Shown here piece after piece: positions 20,099 to 29,502 of a DNA stretch of 64,000 nt. The notes beneath the pieces were generated by a model. The model did no database searches and had not been told where the DNA came from. It saw nothing but the letters and a program-made list of their open reading frames with translations. Within the stretch, counting starts at the first letter, position 1. The number at the start of each line of letters is the position of its first letter. Origin of the DNA: Mycobacteroides immunogenum (lineage in GTDB: Bacteria > Actinomycetota > Actinomycetes > Mycobacteriales > Mycobacteriaceae). Where the stretch lies: positions 3,348,001-3,412,000 of the forward strand of contig NZ_CP011530.1 in assembly GCF_001605725.1 (NCBI RefSeq), read 5' to 3'. The position numbers and the translations under genes are program-made.

Positions 20099-21214
20099 AT
20101 GCGCGTAGGCATCCCTACCGAGATCAAGAACAACGAATACCGCGTGGCCACCACACCCGCGGGGGTGGCCGAGCTGACCCGTCGCGGTCACGAGGTGATC
20201 ATTCAAGCGGGCGCCGGTGAGGGCTCCTCGATATCCGACGTGGACTTCAAAGCCGCTGGCGCACAGGTCATCAACGGTGCCGAGCAGATCTGGGCCGAGG
20301 CCGATCTGCTGCTCAAGGTCAAAGAACCCATCGAACCCGAGTACGCCCTCATGCGTCGCGGCCAGACGCTGTTCACCTACCTGCACCTGGCGGCGTCACT
20401 TCCGTGCACGCAGGCCCTGCTGGCATCGGCGACCACCTCGATCGCCTACGAGACCGTGCAGACCGCCGACGGCGCGCTCCCCCTCCTGGCACCGATGAGC
20501 GAGGTGGCCGGCCGGCTGTCGGCGCAGGTTGGCGCCTATCACCTGATGGCTCCCGTGGGTGGGCGCGGCCTGGTCATGGGCGGCGTTCCCGGCGTCGGCC
20601 CGGCCGACGTAGTGGTCATCGGTGGCGGCGTCGCCGGGTACAACGCGGCGCGGATCGCCGCCGGAATGGGCGCTCATGTCACGGTTTTCGACGTCAACCT
20701 CAACAAACTACGTGAGCTTGACGCCGAATTCGGCGGCACCATCCGGACCCGCTACTCCTCGACCCTGGAGTTGGAAGGCGCCGTCAAGCGCGCCGATCTG
20801 GTGATCGGAGCGGTTCTGATTCCGGGAGCCAAGGCCCCCAAGCTCGTCTCCAACGCGCTTGTGGCCCAGATGAAGCCGGGATCGGTGCTGGTGGATATCG
20901 CGATCGACCAGGGCGGCTGCTTCGCCGATTCTCGCCCCACCACCCACGACGAACCGACCTACACGGTTCACGACAGCGTCTTCTACTGCGTGGCCAACAT
21001 GCCCGGAGCGGTACCCCGGACGTCAACCTTCGCCTTGACCAATGCCACCATGCCGTACGTGCTGGCGCTGGCCGACAAGGGCTGGCGCCAGGCCTGCCGT
21101 GACGATGCCGCGCTCGCCAAGGGCCTGTCCACACACGAGGGCGCACTGCTCAACGCGCATGTCGCGCACGACCTAGGGCTGACGTTCACCGAGCCCGCGC
21201 AGGTTCTGGCTTAG
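20099..21214 (+). CDS. ald: Alanine dehydrogenase
   Basis: 371 residues, as in M. tuberculosis Ald. Interconverts L-alanine and pyruvate plus ammonia with NAD(H), and can act on glyoxylate, with a role in redox balance under hypoxia. Landmarks: MRVGIPTEIKNNEYRVATTP, catalytic Lys in LLKVKEP, His in TYLHLA, and the nucleotide-binding VVIGGGVAGYNAARIA. Strong Shine-Dalgarno. Divergent AldR-like gene suggests alanine-responsive control. A hairpin at 21224-21283 follows the stop. Confidence 0.97.
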   Translation: MRVGIPTEIKNNEYRVATTPAGVAELTRRGHEVIIQAGAGEGSSISDVDFKAAGAQVINGAEQIWAEADLLLKVKEPIEPEYALMRRGQTLFTYLHLAASLPCTQALLASATTSIAYETVQTADGALPLLAPMSEVAGRLSAQVGAYHLMAPVGGRGLVMGGVPGVGPADVVVIGGGVAGYNAARIAAGMGAHVTVFDVNLNKLRELDAEFGGTIRTRYSSTLELEGAVKRADLVIGAVLIPGAKAPKLVSNALVAQMKPGSVLVDIAIDQGGCFADSRPTTHDEPTYTVHDSVFYCVANMPGAVPRTSTFALTNATMPYVLALADKGWRQACRDDAALAKGLSTHEGALLNAHVAHDLGLTFTEPAQVLA

Positions 21215-21223
21215 ACAGCCCGC

Positions 21224-21283
21224 GCCGAGTGGGAATCTCACGACGGATTTCAGCCGAAATTGCGCGTGAGGTTCCCATTCGGC
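21224..21283. terminator. Long inverted repeat between convergent ald and SDR genes
   Basis: Arms GCCGAGTGGGAATCTCACG (21224-21242) and 21265-21283 pair at 17 of 19 positions, with a further ATTTC/GAAAT stem inside the loop. Placement between two converging genes suggests a bidirectional, factor-assisted or U-tract-less terminator, or a dispersed palindromic repeat. Confidence 0.55.
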
Positions 21284-21287
21284 AGGT

Positions 21288-22100
21288 CTACGCTCCCGCT
21301 TGAGCTTCGAGAAACCCCTGGTAGCGGCGCATACCCGCGATCCATCGGTCGTAGTCGGCGCCCTTCTGCCGATACATGTCCAGAACCTGCGGATGTGGCA
21401 ACACCAGAAACCGCTCGTCGCGGATCGCATCCAGGGTGATCACCGCGACGGCGGCAGGCTGCAACACCTCACCTGCCGTGGTGATCGAGTTGCCGGCCAC
21501 CTTGGTGGCGGGGTCATCGGTTTCGGTGAGACCGTCGAGCAGGGCCGTCTTGACTCCCATCGGGCACAGGCAGCTCACTCCGACGCCCTTGTCGCCATAG
21601 GTGATCGACAGCCACTCGGCGAAGCCGACGGCGGCGTGCTTGGTCACCGAATAGGCCGGCGAGCCGATCTGAGTGAGCAGTCCGGCCGCCGATGCCACCG
21701 ACAGAAAGTAGCCGCGCCCCCGCTGTACCCAGCCCGGCACCAACAGCGTCGCCGCGCGGATGTGCGCACGCAGGTTCACATCAATGGTGAGGTCCCATGC
21801 CGCCTCGCCGATGTCGAGTCCGAGCCCGCCGCCGATCCCGGCGTTGGCCGCGTACAGATCGACGGGGCCAAATTCCTTCTCAGCCAACGCGATAAGACTC
21901 TCGATATCGGCGATCGAGCTGGCGTCGGCTCGCTGCCCGACGATGCGGCCGGAACGGGCAGCAGCGGTGTGCGCAACGGCGTCGGCGGCGATATCCGCGG
22001 CCACCACGGTGGCTCCGGCATCCGCGAGGCCCCACGCGAGGGCCTGTCCAATTCCGGAGCCGGCTCCGGTGACGATGGCGACGCTGCCGTTGATATCCAT
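21288..22100 (-). CDS. Short-chain dehydrogenase/reductase
   Basis: 270 residues. Classical SDR: cofactor motif TGAGSGIG, NAG motif in YAANAGIGGG, Ser region SVASAAG and active site YSVTKHA. Substrate unknown. ATG at 22100 is six bases after TAGGGT (22107-22112, minus strand), where the TAG is also the stop codon of the upstream DUF2182 gene; a leaderless start inside that 3' end is possible, but nine-base read-through from the upstream gene is equally plausible. Confidence 0.85.
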   Translation of the reverse strand: MDINGSVAIVTGAGSGIGQALAWGLADAGATVVAADIAADAVAHTAAARSGRIVGQRADASSIADIESLIALAEKEFGPVDLYAANAGIGGGLGLDIGEAAWDLTIDVNLRAHIRAATLLVPGWVQRGRGYFLSVASAAGLLTQIGSPAYSVTKHAAVGFAEWLSITYGDKGVGVSCLCPMGVKTALLDGLTETDDPATKVAGNSITTAGEVLQPAAVAVITLDAIRDERFLVLPHPQVLDMYRQKGADYDRWIAGMRRYQGFLEAQAGA

Positions 22101-22109
22101 ACCGGGACC

Positions 22110-22901
22110 CTATTGGATGGCCGCGAAGACCCCCACGGCGGCAGCTGCGATCACGAAAACCCCGGCGAGGATGCGCGCCGTCCGGCGCGGTTGCCGCGTG
22201 AAACGCTCCCAGGTGACCGCGACCGTCAACGGCACCATCCACAAGATATGCGCGGTGGGCGCCAATGCCATCGCCAGCATCACGGCCCAACAAGATCTGA
22301 CGCACGCCCAGCCACCGAACGCGCCAAAACGCGTAACCGCCTGAGCGGCGGGCCAACCTGTGGGTGGCAGCGGGCGTGACTTGTGGCAGTCACCGAGCGC
22401 CACGCATTTGAGCGGGGTCAGCTGCCAGAGCGCGGCAAGGACGAGGGCTCCGGCGAAAAGCCACCAGGGCGGTGCACCTATCGCAGCCGACTGTGCCAGC
22501 GTGATGACGACGCCGATCACGGTCCACACCGCCAGCCAGACCGCCGCATACACGGCGATAGCCGCACCACGGCGCCCCCACGGCATGGTCTGCTCGATGT
22601 ACTGGATGGAGGGCAGGGTGGCCAATCCCATCATGGCGATGGTCATGACAATCCACGAGACGATCGCGACCCACAGCACCGGATGATGCGCCACCGGGGC
22701 GGCCATCGGTGCCATATCGGCATGATGCATTCCGTGCATTCCATGCATGTTGTGCCCGGCCGCCGGAGCCTGGGTATGGCCGCTGGAGTGTTGCGGAAGC
22801 AACGCGAAAGCCAACCACGACAACAGAATTATCGCGGCCGCGATCCCTGTGTATGTGCCAGCCGTTAGTTCCCTAACGCGCTGAATCGCCTTGGCGACCA
22901 T
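22110..22901 (-). CDS. DUF2182 metal-binding membrane protein
   Basis: 263 residues, about seven transmembrane helices. The DUF2182 signature is clear: WIVMTIAMMGLATLPS, then LWQLTPLKCVALGDC and ACVRSCWAVMLAM with conserved cysteines. A His/Met-rich extracytoplasmic stretch after the first helix (HNMHGMHGMHHADM) suggests copper or other soft-metal binding. Family members are often found near copper or multicopper proteins, but none is adjacent here. ATG at 22901 lies seven bases after TATCCT (22909-22914, minus strand). Confidence 0.8.
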   Translation of the reverse strand: MVAKAIQRVRELTAGTYTGIAAAIILLSWLAFALLPQHSSGHTQAPAAGHNMHGMHGMHHADMAPMAAPVAHHPVLWVAIVSWIVMTIAMMGLATLPSIQYIEQTMPWGRRGAAIAVYAAVWLAVWTVIGVVITLAQSAAIGAPPWWLFAGALVLAALWQLTPLKCVALGDCHKSRPLPPTGWPAAQAVTRFGAFGGWACVRSCWAVMLAMALAPTAHILWMVPLTVAVTWERFTRQPRRTARILAGVFVIAAAAVGVFAAIQ

Positions 22902-22930
22902 CAGCTAGAGGATATCTTCCCGGACGTTAC

Positions 22931-24277
22931 CTAGCTTGCGGATTCAATCATCGCGCGCAACGTGCGCGGCAACGTCCGCTTGGATCGGTACGGTCCGACC
23001 ACCGCCGCTCCGGCGGGCTTGCTGAGCAGCTGACGGGCGATGGCATTGACCTCGTCGGCCGTCACCGCGTCAATCTTCGCCAATGTGGCGGAAATCGTGC
23101 GGTGCTTACCGTTGTTCAGCTCGCTGCGGCCCATCCGGTTCATTCGCGATGCCGAATCTTCAAGCCCAAGAACAAGTCCGCCGGATAGCGCGCCCTTGGC
23201 GCGGTCGATCTCCGCCGCGGTGAATCCGTCCTGCACCACCGCTCCCAGCACCTGCGAGGTCACCTTGGCCACCTCGTCGAATCGCTCGGGTGAGCAGCCC
23301 GCGTACACCGACAGCGCACCGGCGTCAGAGAAGGTGTCCACCGTCGAATACACCGCGTACACCAGCCCACGCTGCTCACGAATCTCTTGGAACAGACGAG
23401 AACTGAGTCCACCACCGAGTGCGCTGTTAAGTACCGACAGCGCCCAACGGTGCTTCCAGCCACGCCCGGGGGTACGGACACCCAACGACAGGTGCACCTG
23501 TTCACCGTCGCGCGAGACCAATTCCAGCCCCGGTTTGGCCGCGACCCGGCCGCTCCCCTTGCGCGGGGCAACGGTCCGTACCGACGGGTCCAGATGGGAC
23601 TTGAAATACTTGCGCGCCAACCGGACTACCCGATCGTGTTCGATGTTGCCGGCTACCGCGAGCACCATCCGTTCGGGACGGTACCGCCGCACGTGAAACG
23701 AGTGCAGCTGGGTTCGCGTCATCGACGATATCGACTCGGAGCTACCCAGCACACTGCGACCGATCGGATGATCACCGAACAGCGCGCCGAGAAACGCCTC
23801 CCCAAGCAGGTCCTCGGGATCGTCGTCACGCATCGCGATCTCTTCGAGCACGACATCGCGCTCCACCTCGACATCGTCACTCGCGCATCGGCCACGCAGG
23901 ACCACGTCGGCCACCAAGTCGATGGCCAGCTCCAGGTCGGTATCCAGCACGTGCGCGTAGTAACAGGTCTGCTCGCGTGCAGTGAAGGCGTTCAGCTCCC
24001 CACCGACAGCATCAATCGACTGCGCGATATCTGCCGCCGACCGGGTCGGCGTCGACTTGAACAGCAAGTGTTCAAGGAAATGCGCGGCGCCAGCCACGCT
24101 GCGGCCCTCATCGCGCGAGCCGACATCGACCCACACCCCGACGGACGCCGAGCGCACCGAGGGCATTGCCTCGGTGACCACTCGGAGTCCACCAGGAAGA
24201 ACTGTGCGGCGTACCGATGAGCCGCTTGCGCGAAGAGACTCGGACCCCGCGCCGGGGACCTTACTGGGTGACGGCAT
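22931..24277 (-). CDS. pepR: M16 family zinc metallopeptidase PepR
   Basis: 448 residues. M16 (pitrilysin/processing peptidase) protein with the inverted zinc motif HFLEH (His66, Glu69, His70) and downstream Glu in the [12 protein letters not shown] region. ATG at 24277 is selected because it gives the Rv2782c-like opening ([14 protein letters not shown]); longer frames upstream are only the shadow of pnp. It overlaps the pnp 3' end by 17 bases, as expected for a co-transcribed pair. Substrate unknown. Confidence 0.92.
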   Translation of the reverse strand: MPSPSKVPGAGSESLRASGSSVRRTVLPGGLRVVTEAMPSVRSASVGVWVDVGSRDEGRSVAGAAHFLEHLLFKSTPTRSAADIAQSIDAVGGELNAFTAREQTCYYAHVLDTDLELAIDLVADVVLRGRCASDDVEVERDVVLEEIAMRDDDPEDLLGEAFLGALFGDHPIGRSVLGSSESISSMTRTQLHSFHVRRYRPERMVLAVAGNIEHDRVVRLARKYFKSHLDPSVRTVAPRKGSGRVAAKPGLELVSRDGEQVHLSLGVRTPGRGWKHRWALSVLNSALGGGLSSRLFQEIREQRGLVYAVYSTVDTFSDAGALSVYAGCSPERFDEVAKVTSQVLGAVVQDGFTAAEIDRAKGALSGGLVLGLEDSASRMNRMGRSELNNGKHRTISATLAKIDAVTADEVNAIARQLLSKPAGAAVVGPYRSKRTLPRTLRAMIESAS

Positions 24278-26534
24278 CTGCCGGCTGGGCCTCCGCGGGG
24301 GCGTCACTGCCGGCAGCCTCGGGGGCGTCGGCGGCGTTGTCGTCGGCGACGGGGACCAGCGAGATCTTGCCGCGGTTGTCGATGTCGGCGATCTCGACCT
24401 GGATCTTGTCGCCGACCTTGACCACGTCCTCGACCTTGGCGATCCGCTTGCCCTTACCGAGCTTGCTGATGTGCACCAGACCATCGCGCCCCGGGAGCAG
24501 CGAGACGAACGCGCCGAAATCGGTTGTCTTGACGACGGTTCCGAGGAAGCGCTCACCGATCTTCGGCAGCTGCGGGTTGGCGATCGCGTTGATCTTGTCG
24601 ATCGCGGCCTGCGCCGACGCACCATCGGCCGCACCGACGAACACGGTGCCGTCATCCTCGATCGAGATGTTGGCGCCGGTCTCCTCGGTGATCGAGTTGA
24701 TCATCTTGCCCTTGGGCCCGATCACCTCGCCGATCTTGTCGACCGGCACCTTGATGGTGGTGATACGCGGCGCGTACGGGCTCATCTCGTCGGGAGCGTC
24801 GATCGCCTCGGCCATGACCTCAAGGATGGTGCTGCGAGCATCCTTGGCCTGCGACAGCGCGGCGGCCAGCACCTGCGAAGGGATGCCGTCGAGCTTGGTG
24901 TCCAGCTGCAGGGCGGTGACGAAGTCCTTGGTACCGGCGACCTTGAAGTCCATGTCGCCGAACGCATCCTCGGCGCCCAGGATGTCGGTGAGCGCGACAA
25001 AGCGACGCTCGGTGGTGCCGTCGGCGAGTTCGATGTCATCGGACACCAGACCCATGGCGATACCGGCGACCGGGGCCTTCAGCGGCACACCGGCGTTCAG
25101 CAGCGCCAGGGTGGAGGCACAGACCGAACCCATCGAGGTGGAACCGTTGGAGCCCAGGGCCTCGGAGACCTGACGGATGGCGTAGGGGAACTCCTCGACG
25201 CTCGGCAGCACCGGGATGAGCGCGCGCTCAGCGAGAGCGCCGTGCCCAATCTCGCGACGCTTCGGCGAGCCAACGCGGCCGGTCTCACCGGTGGAGAACG
25301 GCGGGAAGTTGTAGTGATGCATGTAGCGCTTGGTGGTCTCGGGACCGAGCGAGTCGACCTGCTGAGCCATCTTGATCATGTCCAGGGTGGTCACACCCAT
25401 GATCTGGGTCTCGCCACGCTCGAACAGTGCGCTGCCGTGAGCGCGCGGGATCACGGCGACCTCGGCCGAGAGGGCGCGGATGTCGGTGACACCGCGGCCA
25501 TCGATGCGGAACTGATCCTTCAGAATGCGCTGGCGCACAAGCTTCTTGGTGAGCGAGCGGAACGCGGCACCGATTTCCTTCTCGCGCCCGTCGAAGCCCT
25601 CCTGCAGCCGGCCCAGCACGTCGACCTTGATCTCGTCGGTCTTGTCATCGCGCTCGGCCTTGCCCGCGATGGACAGCGCCTGCGACAGCGGCTCGGTGGC
25701 CACCGACGCGACGGCGGCGTACACGTCGTCCTGGTAGTCGGGGAACAGCGGGAACTCGCCGGTGGGCTTGGCGGCACGGCTCGCCAGCTCTTCCTGCGCG
25801 GTGCACAGTGCGGCGATGAACGGCTTGGCGGCCTCGAGCCCCTCGGCGACCACTGCTTCGGTCGGCGCGCCCGCGCCACCGTCCACGAGGGCGATGACGT
25901 TATCGGTGGCCTCGGCCTCGACCATCATGATGGCGACGTCGTCGCCGACCTTGCGGCCCGCGACCACCATGTCGAACACCGCGGTCTCCAGCTGCTCGAC
26001 GGTGGGGAACGCAACCCACTGTCCGTCGATCAGCGCGACCCGCACACCGCCGACCGGGCCCGAGAAGGGCAGCCCGGAGATCTGGGTGGACGCCGATGCG
26101 GCGTTGATGGCCAACACGTCGTACAGGTCCTGCGGGTTCAGGCTCAGCACCGTCACCACGACCTGGATCTCGTTGCGCAGTCCGCTGACGAACGACGGGC
26201 GCAGCGGCCGGTCGATCAGGCGACAGGTCAGGATGGCGTCGGTGGACGGACGGCCCTCGCGACGGAAGAACGAGCCGGGGATGCGGCCCGCGGCGTACAT
26301 CCGCTCTTCGACATCAATGGTCAGCGGGAAGAAGTCGAAATGATCCTTGGGGGTCTTGCTGGCGGTGGTCGCCGACAACAGCATGGTCTCGTCGTCCAGG
26401 TAGGCGACGACGGAGCCGGCGGCCTGCTGGGCCAGCCGCCCGGCCTCGAATCGGATGGTGCGGGTGCCGAAGTTCCCGTTGTCAAGAACGGCGGTGGACT
26501 CGAAGATGCCTTCTTCAATTTCTGTAACAGACAT
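24261..26534 (-). CDS. pnp: Polyribonucleotide nucleotidyltransferase (PNPase)
   Basis: 757 residues. Two RNase PH-like domains, then KH ([16 protein letters not shown]) and S1 ([18 protein letters not shown]) RNA-binding domains. It performs phosphorolytic 3'-5' RNA decay and can add tails; in mycobacteria named GpsI. The ATG at 26534 gives the conserved N-terminus; an in-frame ATG seven codons upstream is less likely. The C-terminus is Ala-rich and unstructured. Followed by pepR; preceded by a 286-base leader. Confidence 0.96.
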   Translation of the reverse strand: MSVTEIEEGIFESTAVLDNGNFGTRTIRFEAGRLAQQAAGSVVAYLDDETMLLSATTASKTPKDHFDFFPLTIDVEERMYAAGRIPGSFFRREGRPSTDAILTCRLIDRPLRPSFVSGLRNEIQVVVTVLSLNPQDLYDVLAINAASASTQISGLPFSGPVGGVRVALIDGQWVAFPTVEQLETAVFDMVVAGRKVGDDVAIMMVEAEATDNVIALVDGGAGAPTEAVVAEGLEAAKPFIAALCTAQEELASRAAKPTGEFPLFPDYQDDVYAAVASVATEPLSQALSIAGKAERDDKTDEIKVDVLGRLQEGFDGREKEIGAAFRSLTKKLVRQRILKDQFRIDGRGVTDIRALSAEVAVIPRAHGSALFERGETQIMGVTTLDMIKMAQQVDSLGPETTKRYMHHYNFPPFSTGETGRVGSPKRREIGHGALAERALIPVLPSVEEFPYAIRQVSEALGSNGSTSMGSVCASTLALLNAGVPLKAPVAGIAMGLVSDDIELADGTTERRFVALTDILGAEDAFGDMDFKVAGTKDFVTALQLDTKLDGIPSQVLAAALSQAKDARSTILEVMAEAIDAPDEMSPYAPRITTIKVPVDKIGEVIGPKGKMINSITEETGANISIEDDGTVFVGAADGASAQAAIDKINAIANPQLPKIGERFLGTVVKTTDFGAFVSLLPGRDGLVHISKLGKGKRIAKVEDVVKVGDKIQVEIADIDNRGKISLVPVADDNAADAPEAAGSDAPAEAQPADAVTQ

Positions 26535-26820
26535 AAGTTCTGGAATACCTCTCATACATTCTCAGTTGGCAGCACGTGGCTGCATCGGGCATGCGTGCCA
26601 TCACGCGGTCAGCGCGCGGACGTACCAGCGCGAGGTGGACCCGGAAGGTGATCGGCCACGGCCGTTCGATCGAAGCGGCCGGAGATCGATGTGTTGCTTG
26701 CGCGGAGAGCACAAGCACCGAACCCGGCAGCCACTACCGAAGACCGCCCGTTACCCGGCGGGACCAGCATGACAACGCACACACCCTACCACCTGCGGCG
26801 TTTGCGGCCATGCAGCTTGA
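26535..26820 (-). other. Upstream leader region of pnp
   Basis: 286 bases between the lppU stop and the pnp start. pnp leaders in other bacteria carry processing stem-loops used for autoregulation, but I cannot identify a convincing equivalent here. Frames in this stretch are short and not protein-like. Confidence 0.35.
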
Positions 26821-27342
26821 TCAGGGCAGTTCTTCCACGCACACGGTGAAGTTGCGGTCCACGTACGGGTAGCCAAGTCCGGTGATGCAGTCGTCTGCGG
26901 TGGAGACGTCGTGGAGAACCTGGGTGACACGTTTCTTGTTCTGGGCGCGCCGGTCGTCGCAATCGACACGTACCGGGTCGCCGTCCCACTTGTCCGGTAC
27001 GTCCATACAGCTGCCAACCACCCAGTCGATGTCCAGGCACAGTGCCTGGCTCTTGCGGCCGAATCCGCGTTTGGCGTAGTACGAAGAGTCGGCGTCGCGC
27101 GGGCACTCAGCATCGGTCGCGGTCTTGGCGAAGACTTTGAAATTCGACTTCGGGCTGCCGCATGGTTCCTTGACCAGCTTGGCCTGGTTATCGCCACCGC
27201 TGAGATTGACACAATCGCCCACAGCCAAGCCATCGGTGGCCGCTGCTGCCGAACACGCCGACAGCAGCGCCACACCGATAGTGAGGAAAGCGATGGACGC
27301 CGCGGCTGAATTGCCGGGGCGGCCCAATCGAGGGGAAACCAA
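26821..27342 (-). CDS. lppU: Lipoprotein, LppU-like
   Basis: About 173 residues. The hydrophobic segment AAASIAFLTIGVALLSAC ends in a lipobox (LLSAC), so the protein should be lipid-anchored at the outer face of the membrane. The mature domain has seven further cysteines (VGDCVN, EPCGS, AECPRD, ALCLDID, GSCMDVP, VDCDD, DDCITG, then TVCVEE near the end), suggesting several disulfides. Sits between rpsO and pnp like Rv2784c. Start is uncertain: the TTG at 27342 is two bases from the rpsO stop and has no good ribosome site. Confidence 0.75.
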   Translation of the reverse strand: MVSPRLGRPGNSAAASIAFLTIGVALLSACSAAAATDGLAVGDCVNLSGGDNQAKLVKEPCGSPKSNFKVFAKTATDAECPRDADSSYYAKRGFGRKSQALCLDIDWVVGSCMDVPDKWDGDPVRVDCDDRRAQNKKRVTQVLHDVSTADDCITGLGYPYVDRNFTVCVEELP

Positions 27343-27344
27343 AA

Positions 27345-27614
27345 TCAGCGGCGCAGGCCCAGGCGCTCGATCAGCGAGCGGTAGCGCGCGACGTCAACCT
27401 TGGCGACGTACTTGAGCAGCCGGCGGCGACGGCCGACCAGCAGCAGCAGACCACGACGGCTGTGGTGGTCGTGCTTGTGGGTCTTGAGGTGCTCGGTTAG
27501 ATCGACAATGCGCTTGGTCAGCATCGCGACCTGCGCCTCGGGGGAACCGGTGTCGGTCTCGTGCAGCCCGTACTGGGCGAGGATTTCCTTCTTCTGCTCA
27601 GTGGTCAATGACAC
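27345..27614 (-). CDS. rpsO: 30S ribosomal protein S15
   Basis: 89 residues, exactly the family length, when started at the GTG 27614, which is preceded at nine bases by GGAG. Two ATGs three and five codons upstream are possible but are too close to the ribosome site or lengthen the protein. Core sequence [20 protein letters not shown] and [20 protein letters not shown] is unmistakable. Binds 16S rRNA and bridges to the large subunit. Confidence 0.96.
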   Translation of the reverse strand: MSLTTEQKKEILAQYGLHETDTGSPEAQVAMLTKRIVDLTEHLKTHKHDHHSRRGLLLLVGRRRRLLKYVAKVDVARYRSLIERLGLRR

Positions 27615-27738
27615 GGCAGGCATCTCCATCCGCCCTTGCGGTTTTCGCGCAAGAGCTCATTTTTGGGGTTCGCGACAAAGATCTCCGGCGGGCCACCGCG
27701 AACTGCAGCTCACGCCGAGCAAGGAGTTTAGCGCCTGG

Positions 27739-28701
27739 TCAGCTGCGGGCCAAAATCGTGCGGGCCTTCTCGGCGTCCTTGCCCATCGCCACAACCAGGT
27801 CGTCGATGGCGTTGAACTTCTCCATGCTGCGGATCCGCGCCACAAAATCGACCGCCACATGCTGGCCGTACAAATCGGCCGTGGTGTCGAGAATGAAGGC
27901 CTCGACGGTGCGGGCCTTACCCGAGAACGTCGGGTTGCTCCCCACAGAGACCGCTGCCTGATAGCGCTCACCGGGCACGACGGTACCCATGGTCGGACCG
28001 TGTCCGAGCAGAGTGAACCAGGCCGCGTACACCCCGTCGGCGGGGATGGCCGAGAACATGGGGGGCGCCACATTGGCGGTCGGAAAGCCCAGCTCACGAC
28101 CGCGACCGTCGCCGCGCACGACGACGCCCTCCACTCGGTGGGGACGCCCCAGCGCCTCGGTGGCCGCCACCATGTCGCCGGCGTCCACGCACGACCGGAT
28201 ATAGGTCGACGAGAACGTCACCGCGTGTTCGGTGACGAGGGTGACCGCGTCGACCTTGAAGCCGAAACGCTCGCCCGCCTTCTTAAGCATGTGAACGTTT
28301 CCGGCGGCCTTCTTGCCGAAGGTGAAATTCTCCCCGACCACCACCTCGGCGACGTGTAGACGCTCAACCAGCAGTTCGTGCACATAGCGCTCGGGAGAGA
28401 GCTTCATGAACTCGGGAGTGAAGGGCACCACCAAGAAGACGTCGACGCCCAGTTCCTCGGCGAGCTCAGCGCGCCGGGTCAAGGTGGTGAGCTGCGCCGG
28501 ATGGGTTCCGGGGAACACGACTTCCATCGGGTGCGGATCGAACGTCATCACGACGCTCTTCAGATTCAGCTCACGTGCCGCCTTCACAGCGCGCCCGATG
28601 AGTTCGGCGTGACCTCGGTGTACACCGTCGAAAACACCGATCGTCAGTACGCACCGACCCCAGTCGGACGGGATTTCGTCTTGCCCGCGCCAGCGTTGCA
28701 C
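27739..28701 (-). CDS. ribF: Bifunctional riboflavin kinase / FAD synthetase
   Basis: 320 residues. N-terminal nucleotidylyltransferase domain with GVFDGVHRGH and a C-terminal flavokinase domain (PTANVAP; YQAAVSVGSNPTF). Converts riboflavin to FMN and FAD. GTG at 28701 sits seven bases after TAGGCT (28709-28714, minus strand), so it is probably leaderless. Divergent from the MntR/SirR-type regulator, as Rv2786c is near Rv2788. Confidence 0.95.
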   Translation of the reverse strand: MQRWRGQDEIPSDWGRCVLTIGVFDGVHRGHAELIGRAVKAARELNLKSVVMTFDPHPMEVVFPGTHPAQLTTLTRRAELAEELGVDVFLVVPFTPEFMKLSPERYVHELLVERLHVAEVVVGENFTFGKKAAGNVHMLKKAGERFGFKVDAVTLVTEHAVTFSSTYIRSCVDAGDMVAATEALGRPHRVEGVVVRGDGRGRELGFPTANVAPPMFSAIPADGVYAAWFTLLGHGPTMGTVVPGERYQAAVSVGSNPTFSGKARTVEAFILDTTADLYGQHVAVDFVARIRSMEKFNAIDDLVVAMGKDAEKARTILARS

Positions 28702-28778
28702 GGCCTAAAGCCTACTTCGGAAGCTGTGAGACGGCCGACTTGGCTGTGGGTCGTCATTCCCTGACTAGGCTTACCTTC
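28702..28778. promoter_or_regulatory. Divergent ribF / mntR promoter region
   Basis: 77 bases with facing -10 hexamers of the same sequence TAGGCT (28709-28714 minus; 28766-28771 plus), each seven bases from a GTG start. The stretch TAGGCTTACCTT at 28766-28777 resembles half of the DtxR-family operator (TAGGCTAACCTAA), compatible with autoregulation of the regulator. Confidence 0.45.
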
Positions 28779-29501
28779 GTGAGCCCCACTCGATCCGACC
28801 GACCCGCCGGATCCGCCGACACCGATCTGACGACGGTCGCCCAGGATTACTTGAAGGTGATCTGGACCGCGCAGGAGTGGTCGCACGAAAAGGTCAGCAC
28901 CAAAATGTTGGCCGAGCGCATGGGCGTGTCGGCGAGCACTGCCTCCGAATCCATTCGCAAGCTGGCCGATCAAGGCCTGGTGGATCACGAGAAGTACGGC
29001 GCGGTGACGTTGACCGAGCAGGGCCGTAAGGCTGCGGTGCTCATGGTGCGCAGACACCGGCTACTGGAGACCTATCTGGTCAACGAGCTCGGCTACGGCT
29101 GGGATGAGGTGCATGACGAGGCCGAGGTGCTCGAGCACGCGGTCTCCGATCTGCTGTTGGCCAAGATCGACGCCAAACTCGGTCACCCGCAGCGTGACCC
29201 GCACGGGGATCCGATTCCGGGTGCCGACGGACAGGTACCCACTCCCCCGGCCCGCCAGCTATCGGACTGCGCCAACGGCGATACCGGCGTGGTAGCCCGA
29301 ATCTCCGATTCGGATCCAGAGATGCTGCGCTACTTCGACACGGTAGGCGTGGCACTGGATGCACGCGTCACGGTAGATGAACGGCGCGACTTCGCCGGCA
29401 CCATCTCGGTATCGATCGACAGCGATAGCCCAGCCGCCGGCGAAAAGAAGCTGGAACTGGGAAACCCTGCAGCACAATCGATTTGGGTCGTACTCGACTG
29501 A
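28779..29501 (+). CDS. DtxR-family metal-dependent regulator, MntR/SirR type
   Basis: 240 residues. N-terminal helix-turn-helix (TKMLAERMGVSASTASESIRK), metal-binding dimerisation domain (RRHRLLETYLVNELGYGWDE and HDEAEVLEHAVSD with His/Glu ligands) and a C-terminal SH3-like FeoA domain. Corresponds to SirR/MntR (Rv2788), which represses manganese uptake genes. GTG at 28779 appears leaderless. The DUF4262 gene starts two bases after the stop. Confidence 0.9.
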   Translation: MSPTRSDRPAGSADTDLTTVAQDYLKVIWTAQEWSHEKVSTKMLAERMGVSASTASESIRKLADQGLVDHEKYGAVTLTEQGRKAAVLMVRRHRLLETYLVNELGYGWDEVHDEAEVLEHAVSDLLLAKIDAKLGHPQRDPHGDPIPGADGQVPTPPARQLSDCANGDTGVVARISDSDPEMLRYFDTVGVALDARVTVDERRDFAGTISVSIDSDSPAAGEKKLELGNPAAQSIWVVLD

Positions 29502-29502
29502 A

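Noticed and set aside
24278..24655. N-terminal extension of pepR upstream of 24277
   Set aside because: Ser/Arg-rich sequence read out of frame from the 3' end of pnp; not present in the family.
23982..26651. An 889-codon open frame antisense to pnp and pepR
   Set aside because: Asp/Gly/Leu/His-rich repeats produced by reading conserved PNPase codons backward; no start context and no domain.
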